A DNA stretch of 64,000 nucleotides, from contig CABHOY010000047.1 of NCBI GenBank assembly GCA_902168105.1, positions 62,001 to 126,000 on the forward strand, read 5' to 3'. Each line of letters opens with the position of its first letter. Positions within the stretch are counted from its first letter, which is position 1. Below the pieces are notes generated by a model that had not been told where the DNA came from, ran no database searches, and saw nothing but the letters and a program-made list of their open reading frames with translations. Origin of the DNA: an uncultured Flavihumibacter sp. GTDB taxonomy: Bacteria > Bacteroidota > Bacteroidia > Chitinophagales > Chitinophagaceae. Of the stretch, positions 8,927 through 17,399 are shown in pieces. Made by a program: the position numbers and the translations under genes.

Positions 8927-9379
8927 CTAATTACAACTGCAAGCCCAGTCCTTGTCCAGGTCAATACATGTTACAACACTTGTTGTGTCTTCACAGGGCG
9001 CGAAAACAACACGGAGATGCTGTCCTTCATCGGAATAGCCTTCCAGGGCATAGGTAGGGCAAGGTTCGTCGTGCGGATTAGATTTTTCTGTGTTAACGCT
9101 ACCATTTTCAAGGATCTCGACCACCTCATCTTCGGTAACGTGCCGGCAGTCCATGCGGCACCTGGCGTGACGGGTATATTTAAGGGGGGCATGCCGGTCA
9201 AGTGCAGCCGGATCATTACCAGTGTTAATTTTTTTGTGATTTGTCTTAGTGATGCTGGTGTTACGGGGGGCAGAAACACGCGGATCCCGCTGTGGTCCCT
9301 TCCACCATTGCTGTTGCCAGGCCAGCCACAACAATAGTCCTAATAACAACATAGGTACATACTTGCCCTTAGATTTCAT
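8927..9379 (-). CDS. DUF4258 domain protein with N-terminal membrane anchor
   Basis: The 150-residue protein begins MKSKGKYVPMLLLGLLLWLA, a signal-anchor or signal sequence. A basic linker follows, then a C-terminal domain (about 65-150) with YTRHARCRMDCRHVTEDEV and LRVVFAPCEDTTSVVTCIDL. That pattern is the DUF4258 family, small proteins related to toxin-like folds whose function is unknown. The final CSC and several other cysteines suggest an exported, oxidised protein. The gene lies between plsC and the divergent mtaB, and nothing nearby indicates a role. It could be a toxin-like effector, but no antitoxin gene is adjacent. Confidence 0.7.
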   Translation of the reverse strand: MKSKGKYVPMLLLGLLLWLAWQQQWWKGPQRDPRVSAPRNTSITKTNHKKINTGNDPAALDRHAPLKYTRHARCRMDCRHVTEDEVVEILENGSVNTEKSNPHDEPCPTYALEGYSDEGQHLRVVFAPCEDTTSVVTCIDLDKDWACSCN

Positions 9380-9470
9380 GGTTACGCTCTGTTACGAATA
9401 TTTAGCATTGCTCATGCCGGGCGGCAATCTATACAATTTTGGCAACATAACCAGTATAAAAAAAAGGTGC

Positions 9471-9478
9471 TACCTTTG
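9471..9478 (+). promoter_or_regulatory. -7 promoter box for mtaB (TACCTTTG)
   Basis: A perfect Bacteroidota -7 box (TAnnTTTG) ends only 8 nt before the mtaB ATG, so the transcript should be leaderless or nearly so. There is no TTG at the ideal 19-nt spacing; the closest TTG is 9439-9441. Confidence 0.6.
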
Positions 9479-9486
9479 CCCTCCTT

Positions 9487-10764
9487 ATGACAACAGGTAA
9501 AAAAGTAGCATTTCATACCCTCGGCTGTAAGCTGAATTTTTCAGAAACCTCCTCCCTGAGCAGGCTGCTGGAACAGGATGGATTTGTGAAGACAGATTTT
9601 GAGGAGCGGGCCGATGTCTATGTGATCAATACCTGCTCTGTTACAGACAATGCTGATAAGGAATGCCGGCACCTGGTGCGCCGCATCCAACGCAGAGCGC
9701 CTGAAAGTATGATCGTGATCACCGGCTGTTACGCACAGTTGAAGCCCAAAGAGATCGCAGACATCGAGGGTGTGGACCTTGTACTGGGCGCTGCGGAGAA
9801 GTTCAATATCGTAGACCATCTGAAAACACTCACCAAAGGTGATAGCGCTAAGATCTGCTCCTGCGATATCGAAGACGTCAATACCTTCCATGCCTCCTAT
9901 TCACTGAACGACCGTACCCGTACCTTCCTGAAGGTGCAGGATGGCTGTGATTATACCTGCTCTTTCTGTACCATTCCTATGGCGCGTGGTAAAAGCCGCA
10001 GCGACAGTGTTTCCAGTGTGGTGGCACATGCTCATTCGCTGGCAGCTAGCGGTGTGAAAGAGATCGTGCTGACCGGTATTAACCTGGGCGATTTTGGCAA
10101 GGGACTGGAAGGCGGTAAGATAAGGGAAGAGACCTTCTTTGAGCTGATACAGGAACTGGACCAGGTAGAAGGCATCGAGCGTTACCGCATCTCTTCTATA
10201 GAACCTAACCTGCTGAGTAATGAGATCATCGAATTTGTAGCGAACAGCAAAAAGTTCATGCCTCATTTCCATATTCCTTTGCAGAGCGGCAGTAATGAGA
10301 TACTGGGCCTGATGCGCCGCCGTTACCGCCGGGAACTGTATGCTGAGAAAGTAGCCCTGATCAAACAGTTTATGCCACACTGCGCCATCGGCGTGGATGT
10401 GATCGTAGGCTTCCCTGCAGAATCTGACGCACACTTCCAGGAAACCTACGACTTCCTGCATTCCCTGGACGTCTCCTACCTGCACGTATTTACTTATTCA
10501 GAACGTGCCAATACCGCTGCGCTTGATATTACACCAGTGGTGCCTGTAAACGTACGGAATGAACGTAATAAAATGCTGCGCAACCTGAGCCATAAAAAGC
10601 AACAGTATTTCAATGAACAGCACCTCGGGGAAACAAGGAAAGTGCTGTTTGAAAAACATGGCAAGGACGGTATGATGGAAGGGTATACAGACAACTATAT
10701 TAAGGTGACGACACCGTACCGTCAGGAGTGGACAAATCAGCTGATAGCATGGGAACTGAAATAA
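9487..10764 (+). CDS. mtaB: tRNA t6A37 methylthiotransferase MtaB
   Basis: MtaB is a radical-SAM enzyme that converts t6A37 to ms2t6A37 in ANN-decoding tRNAs. The 425-residue protein has the UPF0004 N-terminal domain with its iron-sulfur cysteines (LGCKLN, NTCSVTDNAD, ITGCYAQLKP). The radical-SAM motif follows, CDYTCSFCTIP (CxxxCxxC), then VGFPAES, and a TRAM-like C-terminal part. FHTLGCKLNFSE at the start is diagnostic of MtaB rather than MiaB. The start is fixed by a promoter box only 8 nt upstream. It is monocistronic, followed after about 180 nt by the tRNA-Val genes. Confidence 0.93.
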   Translation: MTTGKKVAFHTLGCKLNFSETSSLSRLLEQDGFVKTDFEERADVYVINTCSVTDNADKECRHLVRRIQRRAPESMIVITGCYAQLKPKEIADIEGVDLVLGAAEKFNIVDHLKTLTKGDSAKICSCDIEDVNTFHASYSLNDRTRTFLKVQDGCDYTCSFCTIPMARGKSRSDSVSSVVAHAHSLAASGVKEIVLTGINLGDFGKGLEGGKIREETFFELIQELDQVEGIERYRISSIEPNLLSNEIIEFVANSKKFMPHFHIPLQSGSNEILGLMRRRYRRELYAEKVALIKQFMPHCAIGVDVIVGFPAESDAHFQETYDFLHSLDVSYLHVFTYSERANTAALDITPVVPVNVRNERNKMLRNLSHKKQQYFNEQHLGETRKVLFEKHGKDGMMEGYTDNYIKVTTPYRQEWTNQLIAWELK

Positions 10765-10868
10765 TGTGCGCTATCCATTCACATCCTTTCAAACACTTTA
10801 CAGTAAAGGATCTGAAGGCGCGGTAAGTTTAATAGCCACTTACTTTTTTTAAAATTTTCTCGAAAAAT

Positions 10869-10898
10869 TTGGCAGAATAAAAAAAGTTTATACCTTTG
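10869..10898 (+). promoter_or_regulatory. Bacteroidota-type promoter of the tRNA-Val pair
   Basis: TTG at 10869-10871 and TACCTTTG at 10891-10898 are separated by 19 nt. This is the classic -33/-7 arrangement for the primary sigma factor of this phylum, and the best-matching promoter in the window. Transcription should start around 10903-10906, about 40 nt before the first tRNA. Confidence 0.85.
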
Positions 10899-10943
10899 CA
10901 ATCCCATCAGACGAAAGGCCTGACGGTAACGAAGAAAAAAAGA

Positions 10944-11018
10944 GGGAGTTTAGCTCAGCTGGTTCAGAGCATCTGCCTTACAAGCAGAGGGTCGACGGTT
11001 CGAATCCGCCAACTCCCA
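10944..11018 (+). tRNA. tRNA-Val (anticodon TAC), copy 1
   Basis: The 75-nt gene folds into a cloverleaf with acceptor stem GGGAGTT/AACTCCC and discriminator A at 11018. The D-loop is AGCTCAGCTGGTTCAGAGC, the anticodon loop CTTACAA has TAC at 10979-10981, and the T-loop is GGTTCGAATCC. No CCA is encoded. It is identical to copy 2, which starts 32 nt downstream. Confidence 0.97.
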
Positions 11019-11050
11019 CTCTTTAAAATTTTTACTGTTTTTTTCTTCAA

Positions 11051-11125
11051 GGGAGTTTAGCTCAGCTGGTTCAGAGCATCTGCCTTACAAGCAGAGGGTC
11101 GACGGTTCGAATCCGCCAACTCCCA
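11051..11125 (+). tRNA. tRNA-Val (anticodon TAC), copy 2
   Basis: A second 75-nt gene is base-for-base identical to the copy at 10944-11018. Both are expected on one transcript from the promoter at 10869-10898, ended by the terminator at 11132. Confidence 0.97.
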
Positions 11126-11131
11126 CAAACG

Positions 11132-11164
11132 AAAGCTTCATCTTTACAGATGAAGCTTTTTTTA
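11132..11164 (+). terminator. Terminator of the tRNA-Val operon
   Basis: A perfect 12-bp stem (11132-11143 with 11148-11159) has a 4-nt TTAC loop and runs into a T tract. Confidence 0.9.
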
Positions 11165-11195
11165 TGCCCGGAAGAAATGCCAGGCGCACAAAAAC

Positions 11196-11239
11196 ACATT
11201 ATTAAAGAAAAGCCACAAATACAAAATGATCCGTGGCTT
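11196..11239 (-). terminator. Terminator of the glycosyltransferase gene
   Basis: On the minus strand, the AAGCCAC/GTGGCTT stem (11233-11239 with 11210-11216) is followed by TTTTCTTTAAT. A diverged copy of this element sits at 12836-12866 behind the gene remnant. Confidence 0.65.
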
Positions 11240-11267
11240 ATTTGTTCATGATGGCTTGACAGCTATG

Positions 11268-12602
11268 TTACAGCACCGCAGCAGTAGCATGCGTCTGAAT
11301 CAGTTCAGCCACATAACCCACACTTGTCTCGATGGCATTATACGTATTTATTTCTTCCGCCAGTTTGGTAACGTTCTCCTGGTAACTGTTATCAGCAAAT
11401 ACCTTGTCAACCGCTTCTTTTACCTGTTCTGACGTTGGTGTATCAGTCGCCAGATTAATACCCAGTTTGAAATGACCAATGCGGGCACATACCTCATTCT
11501 TTCCTTCGTGTATACCTGCAGCCACCATCGGCAACTTGTATTTAATGCTTAACAGCGTACCGCCATACCCTCCATTTGTAACATAAACGTTGGCATAAGG
11601 CATGATCTCATCAAACGGGATATAATCCTCCACAATGATATTATCGAACGGATATTTAGCCCGTAATGCGGCCGTTTGATTACTGGCTGTTGCAGTCACT
11701 ACCAGCACGTCAGTACCCTTGAACGCTTCCAGTGTCGGAACGATCAGTTTATTGATATCTTTTTCCACCGTACCCTGTGTCAGCAGCATCACTTTTTTAT
11801 ACTTCTTTAAACGCTCATCATACCAGGGAGTAGCAGCTTGCTTTTTTGACGAATAGGCCATCAGCGCACCTACGTACCGGATATTCCTTCCCAGGTCACT
11901 ACGTTTATATTCAAACGAAGGCGTTCCGATCTGAAGGTATAATGGCGCTTCCCTTACCAGCAGATCGAATAATACTGAGTTCTTGTGAGGTATGTTATAA
12001 TTCTTCAGAATAGCATCGAAAGTATCGATCGACTTCTTCAACACGACGTTGATCATCAGCTGCCCTAATTCGGCATATTTGGCTTTTTCCTCTTCATTGG
12101 TAGCCGGTGGCAATGCCATACCATAAGGGCCAAGATCGACAGAATTCTCGGCCAGCGGAATGATGCCGATAGATAATACCGGTATCTTCATCAGGTGCTT
12201 AACAAACGGGATGCCTGAGAACATAGAATCGGCGATCAGGATATCAAAAGGGAAAGACTGATAAATGCCTTTGATGTCTTCATAATACTCAGGCCCCCTG
12301 TTCGCGAAGACTTCCGTAAGATCAAGGTCCAGCCTTACTGCAGGATCTTCGATCGCCAATCTTTCAGGGAACAGGACGTTCAGATTATCCTGGTTCACAT
12401 CCTTGGCGGTTATAAACGTATAATGATGAATATCCAGTTTCTCAAATTTCTTTGCAAAGAGAGGGGAAGTATACCACCTTACATCGCATCCTGATTCCTG
12501 TAAGTGCTTAGCTAATCCGGTCAGCGGATTGATATGCCCGTCGGCAGGTACTGTTGCAAACAGCACCTTTTTACCTTTCAATTGTTCGTTGTGGTTTTTC
12601 AT
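11268..12602 (-). CDS. UDP-glycosyltransferase, macrolide/UGT type (GT1 family)
   Basis: This 444-residue GT-B fold glycosyltransferase begins with KKVLFATVPADGHINPLTGLA, the acceptor-domain motif in which the catalytic His sits. The C-terminal donor-binding domain has VYVTNGGYGGTLLSIKYKLP and MVAAGIHEGKNE, which correspond to the UGT signature. Such enzymes transfer a sugar from a nucleotide donor to small hydrophobic acceptors; the acceptor here is unknown. The ATG at 12602 (MKNHNEQ) is preferred over the ATG 69 nt upstream because the extra residues lack homology. A TACCTTTG box lies about 100 nt upstream. A decayed copy of its 3' end lies just beyond that promoter (12829-12990). Confidence 0.85.
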   Translation of the reverse strand: MKNHNEQLKGKKVLFATVPADGHINPLTGLAKHLQESGCDVRWYTSPLFAKKFEKLDIHHYTFITAKDVNQDNLNVLFPERLAIEDPAVRLDLDLTEVFANRGPEYYEDIKGIYQSFPFDILIADSMFSGIPFVKHLMKIPVLSIGIIPLAENSVDLGPYGMALPPATNEEEKAKYAELGQLMINVVLKKSIDTFDAILKNYNIPHKNSVLFDLLVREAPLYLQIGTPSFEYKRSDLGRNIRYVGALMAYSSKKQAATPWYDERLKKYKKVMLLTQGTVEKDINKLIVPTLEAFKGTDVLVVTATASNQTAALRAKYPFDNIIVEDYIPFDEIMPYANVYVTNGGYGGTLLSIKYKLPMVAAGIHEGKNEVCARIGHFKLGINLATDTPTSEQVKEAVDKVFADNSYQENVTKLAEEINTYNAIETSVGYVAELIQTHATAAVL

Positions 12603-12705
12603 TATTTTAAAGTTGTTTAGATGTTGCTGATCTGAGATTGCTCTCATATACCCCACACAGTTATATCTCATGCTGCGTCTGTTTCCTGGGAAAGGGTTAC
12701 GATGT

Positions 12706-12713
12706 CAAAGGTA
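12706..12713 (-). promoter_or_regulatory. -7 promoter box for the glycosyltransferase (TACCTTTG)
   Basis: A perfect TAnnTTTG box on the minus strand lies 103 nt upstream of the chosen start codon. No TTG is seen at the ideal distance upstream. Confidence 0.5.
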
Positions 12714-12828
12714 GGTCCGGTATGAAGAAACCGCTATCCCCTAATCCGGTCAAAACGCATCCCCTATTTCAGGTCAGGCATGCCCCATCCTTAATTCCTG
12801 TATTCATATCAATATCAGGATCATTGCA

Positions 12829-12990
12829 AAAAAACAAGCCACAGATACCTAATGATCTATGGCTTATTTATTTCATTTATGGGCCTGCAGCTACCTTACA
12901 ACGCTGCAATAGCGTGTGTATGAATCAAGACAACCACATCATCCGCACTTGTCTCATTAATGTGAATGGAGTAAGACATAGCAATACCGG
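12829..12990 (-). pseudogene. Remnant of a second glycosyltransferase gene (3' end only)
   Basis: The minus strand encodes SADDVVVLIHTHAIAAL followed by TAA at 12896-12898. This matches the C-terminus of the intact glycosyltransferase at 11268 (SVGYVAELIQTHATAAVL). The similarity continues past the stop into the 3' flank, including the hairpin made from AAGCCA and TGGCTT arms (12836-12866 against 11210-11239) and the CATAAATGA-like spacer. Upstream of about 12985 the homology stops. I infer an old tandem duplication of which only the last 25-30 codons and the terminator survive. This and the promoter at 12706 fill the 447-nt gap between the glycosyltransferase and the antiporter. Confidence 0.65.
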
Positions 12991-13049
12991 GACGCAACAA
13001 GGCGTCCTATTCCGGAGAATGGGGCATGCACGGGAGCGCATCCGGTAAA

Positions 13050-15206
13050 CTATTTTTTTCCTTTGAGGATACGTTTTACCGCTTTTCCCAACTTGTTCAG
13101 ATTAGCCAGCTGTTCCTGGATTGGCGCCAGCGTAAGGTCTTCAGGCTGCACACCTGCTTCGATGTAGTCGATCTCTGTTTGTTCAGGATAGATCAACACA
13201 ATATTATTCGAAGGGAAATGTCTGCTTAAACGACCCGGCATACCGTCCAGGTAAGGACGATAGGACAATGTGCCTTTACGGGCTGCTACCACCATGACGA
13301 GATCATTTTTGGTGATGTCTTTCCCCAGCTGTAACAACTCTTCAATGTTATCGAACTGTTTGAAAGTGATTTCCACGTTCAGTTTAAACTGTTGCAGATA
13401 GGCTTCTATAGCGGCCTGCGTCTTGGTATGACAACACAGCAACAGTCTTGCACCGATCTGTTTACTGAGCAGAAAGATCTTTTGTATATAGTGCAGGAAC
13501 CCCAGTTCATATTCTGCATTCTTAGGCATTACCAGCACCAGTTTGCGGGTGGCGTTCAGTGGATAATGGAAGTCACATACATAGATCGTCTCCCATACAC
13601 TTTGTAATACGTTATCGAGGGTAGTACCAAAGATGGAGCCGAACAACCTTTCCGTGGTAGTGGTCTTATCTGTCCAGCCCAGCACCACGTCTGTTATCAT
13701 CAGTTCTTTTGCAGCGCGTGCAATACCATCTGAAACGTTCAGGTCAACGCGGGTAACCGCCTGTACTTTACTTTCTGTCGCCCCGGCATACATAACAGCT
13801 GCTTCCATGATCTTGCTGGTGAGCGCAACCTTCTGTTTAGCCTCTTCATCGTCCTGCACAACTGCCAGCGGATAGATAGGCGTACTGGCATCCGGGTCTT
13901 TGATCATCAGTGCAAAATCAAGCAAGGACTCCATATGTCCCTGCCGGGAAATAGGCACCAGCAGTCTTTCGGGCATCTCTTCCACTGCAGGTTTCTTATC
14001 AGCTTCTATGATGGCCAGTTTACGGCCCGCGCTTTCCGTCACGAAAGAGCTTACCAGACAAGTAACGAGGATCAGTACCACTGTACCGTTCAGCACATTC
14101 TCATTAATGATGCCCATGTTGAATCCGATCAATATCACCGCTATCGTAGCAGCAGCATGTGAACCGCTCAAGCCGAATATAACGTTACGTTGTGTAGGTG
14201 TATAACCAAATGAGATCTGTGTAAAGAAAGCTGCAAACCACTTACTGACCAATGCCATGCCTGTCAGCACACCTGCTATCATCAGGGCTTCCGGGCCTTT
14301 CAGTAAAACACGCAGGTCAACGATCATACCCACGCTGATCAGGAAGAAGGGAATGAACAATGCATTACCGGTGAATTCTATCCTGTTCATGAGCGGTGAA
14401 GTATGTGGTATCAGCTGGTTGAGGGCAAGGCCCGCCAGGAACGCACCGATGATGCCTTCCACACCTGCCAGCTCCGCAAGGAAGGCCGCAAGGAATACCA
14501 GCGCCAGGACAAATATGAAGTGGGAAGTTTTATCGTCTTTGATCTTTTTAAAGAACCAGCGCCCTATCAGCGGGAATATCCAGAGGATAATAGCGCCGAA
14601 GACCACCAATGATACAGACAAGCGCACCCAGAAATGTGTGTTCAGATTGCCTGCTGCCGCACCTGTGATAACGGCCAGGATCACCAACACGGCAGTATCG
14701 GTAATAATGGTGCCTCCTACAGCAACAGTGACCGCTTCATTTTTAGTGATGCCCAGGCGGCTGGCCAACGGATATGCGACCAGTGTATGGGTAGCAAACA
14801 TGCTGGATACCAGCAATGTAGCCATAAAGTTGAAATGCAGCACGTATGTGCAAACGAGATATCCTAAAATGAGCGGAATGAAAAATGTAAATGCTCCAAA
14901 AACGAGACTACGGTTCCTGTTCTTCCTGAACTCCGTCATATCCAGTTCCAGACCGGCAAGGAACATGATGTACAGTAAGCCGGCCTTTCCAAAAAGGTCT
15001 ATGCTCCCTTTCTCGATGATCTTAAACCCATGGTCTCCTATCGCCATCCCTGCCAGTATCAGACCGATGATGCTCGGAATACGGAACTTACGAAGGATGA
15101 TCGGGGCTAACAGGATAATAAACAATACCAGAGAAAAAATTGGTACCGGATCTTTTAATGGTAAGCTGATGTCCATCAACAATTTACTGCCGTTCAATAC
15201 ATTCAT
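13050..15206 (-). CDS. Cation:proton antiporter (CPA2/KefB-like) with C-terminal universal-stress-like region
   Basis: The membrane domain (about residues 25-400) has a dozen hydrophobic helices. It shows IPSIIGLILAGMAIG, LYIMFLAGLELDMTEFRKN and GVEGIIGAFLAGLALN, typical of monovalent cation/H+ antiporters of the CPA2 family. The last roughly 300 residues are soluble, with segments such as ERLLVPISRQG and ITDVVLGWTDKTTT that resemble tandem universal stress protein folds and may regulate transport. There is no TrkA-N/RCK domain. The start at 15206 (MNVLNGSK) is chosen because the 22 upstream residues look like spurious translation of the leader. The transported ion cannot be deduced. Confidence 0.85.
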   Translation of the reverse strand: MNVLNGSKLLMDISLPLKDPVPIFSLVLFIILLAPIILRKFRIPSIIGLILAGMAIGDHGFKIIEKGSIDLFGKAGLLYIMFLAGLELDMTEFRKNRNRSLVFGAFTFFIPLILGYLVCTYVLHFNFMATLLVSSMFATHTLVAYPLASRLGITKNEAVTVAVGGTIITDTAVLVILAVITGAAAGNLNTHFWVRLSVSLVVFGAIILWIFPLIGRWFFKKIKDDKTSHFIFVLALVFLAAFLAELAGVEGIIGAFLAGLALNQLIPHTSPLMNRIEFTGNALFIPFFLISVGMIVDLRVLLKGPEALMIAGVLTGMALVSKWFAAFFTQISFGYTPTQRNVIFGLSGSHAAATIAVILIGFNMGIINENVLNGTVVLILVTCLVSSFVTESAGRKLAIIEADKKPAVEEMPERLLVPISRQGHMESLLDFALMIKDPDASTPIYPLAVVQDDEEAKQKVALTSKIMEAAVMYAGATESKVQAVTRVDLNVSDGIARAAKELMITDVVLGWTDKTTTTERLFGSIFGTTLDNVLQSVWETIYVCDFHYPLNATRKLVLVMPKNAEYELGFLHYIQKIFLLSKQIGARLLLCCHTKTQAAIEAYLQQFKLNVEITFKQFDNIEELLQLGKDITKNDLVMVVAARKGTLSYRPYLDGMPGRLSRHFPSNNIVLIYPEQTEIDYIEAGVQPEDLTLAPIQEQLANLNKLGKAVKRILKGKK

Positions 15207-15340
15207 AACCTTACTTCTAGTGATTACAATAATAACAATTATCAGCCAATGCTTACTGATTATGTTAAACACATGATTTCCAAAATCAAGCTACAGCGTT
15301 ATCCTAAAACTTTCCTATTTAATTTAACGATTATTAGCCG

Positions 15341-15348
15341 TAGTTTTG
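15341..15348 (+). promoter_or_regulatory. -7 promoter box for clpS-aat (TAGTTTTG)
   Basis: A TAnnTTTG match lies 20 nt upstream of the clpS ATG. No clear TTG is seen at the -33 position. Confidence 0.5.
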
Positions 15349-15368
15349 TGTAAAGTTTTTAAAGGATT

Positions 15369-15677
15369 ATGAGCCAGCGTAAGCAAACAGGTACGCAGAC
15401 AAAAGAATGGGAAGACGTATTGGTGGCTGAAGATGAGCAGTTCCCTTTCAGCCTTATCGTCTGGAATGATGAGGTGAATACATTCGACTGGGTAATACAA
15501 TCCTTAATCGAAGTATGTGATCATACCCAGGAACAGGCTGAACAATGTGCTTTGATCATTCACCACAATGGCAAATATGCCGTAAAGCAGGGCGAATTCT
15601 CCCGCCTTCGCCCCATGTGCGAAGCTCTGCTTGACAGAGGCATCAGCGCTACTCTTGAAGAAGCGGTCGAAAGATAA
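15369..15677 (+). CDS. clpS: ATP-dependent Clp protease adaptor ClpS
   Basis: ClpS delivers proteins with destabilising N-terminal residues to ClpAP. The 102-residue protein has the typical flexible N-terminus and the binding-pocket motif FSLIVWNDEVNTFDWV (NDxxNT). It also has the conserved IHHNGKYAVKQGEF stretch that contacts ClpA and the N-degron. The stop codon overlaps the aat start (TAATG at 15675-15679), so the two N-end-rule genes are translationally coupled. Confidence 0.95.
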   Translation: MSQRKQTGTQTKEWEDVLVAEDEQFPFSLIVWNDEVNTFDWVIQSLIEVCDHTQEQAEQCALIIHHNGKYAVKQGEFSRLRPMCEALLDRGISATLEEAVER

Positions 15678-16321
15678 TGCCTGTATTTCAACTCTCCAAT
15701 GATTTGATTTTCCCGCCCGTTGATCTGGCTGAACCGGATGGGCTATTGGCTTATGGCGGAGACCTTTCGTCAGACAGGTTGCTGTTGGCCTATAGCGAAG
15801 GCATTTTCCCCTGGTATAACGAACCGCCTATCCTCTGGTGGTGTCCTGACCCAAGATTCGTATTATTTCCCGGTGAGCTGAAAATTTCTGCCAGCATGAA
15901 ACAGGTGCTGAAGAAAGGCGTGTTCACGTTCACTATCAATAAGGACTTTCCGGGAGTGATCAGAGGTTGCCAACAGTCGCCCCGTCCCGGTCAGGATGGT
16001 ACCTGGATCACCGGGGAGATTGAAAAAGCCTACATTGCCTTGCATGAAGCCGGTTATGCACTTTCAATTGAGTGCTGGCAGAATGACGAGCTGGTAGGCG
16101 GGTTTTATGGTATCCAGATAGGAGATTGCTTCTTTGGTGAGTCCATGTTTGCACGCGTAAGCAATGCTTCCAAAGCTGCCTTTATCACCTTTGTTCAGTA
16201 CGCAGCTGCTCAGGGCCTTGAAATGATAGACTGCCAGGTATATTCAGAGCATCTGGCTTCTTTGGGAGCGAGAATGATACCCCGTGAAGATTTCCTTGCC
16301 ATCATCAAAAAGTCACAATAA
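15677..16321 (+). CDS. aat: Leucyl/phenylalanyl-tRNA-protein transferase
   Basis: Aat adds Leu or Phe from aminoacyl-tRNA to proteins with N-terminal Arg or Lys, creating the primary N-degrons recognised by ClpS. The 214-residue protein contains the signature GIFPWYNEPPILWWCPDPR (about 38-56), VGGFYGIQIGDCFFGESMF, and the terminal SLGARMIPREDF. It overlaps the stop of clpS by one base. A hairpin just downstream also serves the convergent lipoprotein gene. Confidence 0.95.
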   Translation: MPVFQLSNDLIFPPVDLAEPDGLLAYGGDLSSDRLLLAYSEGIFPWYNEPPILWWCPDPRFVLFPGELKISASMKQVLKKGVFTFTINKDFPGVIRGCQQSPRPGQDGTWITGEIEKAYIALHEAGYALSIECWQNDELVGGFYGIQIGDCFFGESMFARVSNASKAAFITFVQYAAAQGLEMIDCQVYSEHLASLGARMIPREDFLAIIKKSQ

Positions 16322-16354
16322 AAAACTCCGCCCCATTACATGAAGCGGAGTCTG
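16322..16354 (-). terminator. Terminator between aat and the convergent lipoprotein gene
   Basis: The stem ACTCCGC (16325-16331) pairs with GCGGAGT (16345-16351). On the minus strand it is followed by a clean TTTTTTATT, so it chiefly ends the lipoprotein transcript. Confidence 0.75.
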
Positions 16355-16373
16355 TTCTTATACTAGATCGTAC

Positions 16374-17294
16374 TTACTTTTTCTTAGCATAACTTCCTTC
16401 AAAGAAACAACGCACTCCCCTATAGGCGCCACATCCACCAATTTCTCTGATGCTCACCCTGCCTGAAGCAAACTGGAAAGCAATACCACAATCTGTTCCT
16501 TTGTCTTTGTATTCACCTTTATTAGCACTTGTAAAATGTCCTGTTCCTGACAGCTCGCCTTTACAACCTGTTTTATCGTTTGAGAAAGTAATGAAAAACA
16601 GGAACGACTTCGGATCATCTCCATCACGGATAGATACGATGCTGGTTTCGCCGGAAAGATAATCACCGGACAATTTGTGTTTGCCTGCCAGTGTATCGAT
16701 CGGATTGAAGATCTGGCCAGCAGCAGCGTCTCCGCTGGAATTGGTCATGATCAGTGTGGTCTTTCCATCTTCACCAACACCATAGAAATCTTCCCTGGTG
16801 GCAGTACGCCCCGGACTGAACTCATGTTCGTTAGTTACCTTGATGACCTGACGGGTATCTATCGAGAAATAATGCTGGTCTTTTTTATTCTCCACCTTCG
16901 CCACAGCAAGCCGGTTCAGGTAATGGCCTTTTTTATCAAGGAAGCATACATACGCAGTAGTTGTCGCCTTACCTATCGCTTTCACCACAAAATAATTCAC
17001 GGCAGCACCATCTATAGCGGCCAGTGGATAGAATTTGATCACCGTTCCTTCCGGAAAGTCAGATATACCCAATGTATCGGTCAGGAACTGTTTCATCAAT
17101 TCCGGAGAAATGGCGGCTGAATCGGATGACTTTTCCACCAGGGTTTCGGGGCTCAGTTTATAAGGCAATTTCGCCTCTGTAAATAAATGACGGAAATCTT
17201 CAAACGTGAAGGCACCCTTTCCTGAATTCTTGTTTTTTGATCCGCAACCGGCCAGTAAACCGATAGTCAAAAGTGCTAACACGAGCTTATTCAT
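16374..17294 (-). CDS. Hypothetical lipoprotein
   Basis: The protein, about 306 residues from the chosen start, opens with MNKLVLALLTIGLLAGCGS. This is a lipoprotein signal peptide with lipobox LLAG-C, so it should be anchored in the envelope. The mature part is hydrophilic, with a C-terminal region containing several cysteines (CKGEL, DCGIAFQF, GGCGAYRGVRCFFEG) that may form disulfides. I recognise no family. The start at 17294 is preferred to the longer frame from 17378 because only it gives a signal peptide. It is divergent from mntR, sharing a 138-nt intergenic region. Confidence 0.7.
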   Translation of the reverse strand: MNKLVLALLTIGLLAGCGSKNKNSGKGAFTFEDFRHLFTEAKLPYKLSPETLVEKSSDSAAISPELMKQFLTDTLGISDFPEGTVIKFYPLAAIDGAAVNYFVVKAIGKATTTAYVCFLDKKGHYLNRLAVAKVENKKDQHYFSIDTRQVIKVTNEHEFSPGRTATREDFYGVGEDGKTTLIMTNSSGDAAAGQIFNPIDTLAGKHKLSGDYLSGETSIVSIRDGDDPKSFLFFITFSNDKTGCKGELSGTGHFTSANKGEYKDKGTDCGIAFQFASGRVSIREIGGCGAYRGVRCFFEGSYAKKK

Positions 17295-17399
17295 GCGTAT
17301 ATGCTTGTTTATTATGGCTGAAAAGTTAGAGAAAAAAATGATATGATCAAAATAAGGGTATTGCAGCCCCCCCTGCATTTGTAATTCTCGTACCTTTTA

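Noticed and set aside
8927..9379. Toxin of a toxin-antitoxin pair
   Set aside because: DUF4258 is toxin-like, but the protein carries an export signal or anchor and no antitoxin-like gene is adjacent.
10944..11125. tRNA repeats as an integration (att) site of a mobile element
   Set aside because: Only two complete tRNA genes with a 32-nt spacer; no integrase or cargo lies nearby.
12638..13048. 136-codon plus-strand frame between glycosyltransferase and antiporter
   Set aside because: It runs antisense across the glycosyltransferase remnant and promoter, and its composition (Cys, His, Pro rich) is unlike a real protein here.
14257..15276. 339-codon plus-strand frame opposite the antiporter
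   Set aside because: Codon-usage shadow of a long membrane protein gene; no family similarity and no promoter.
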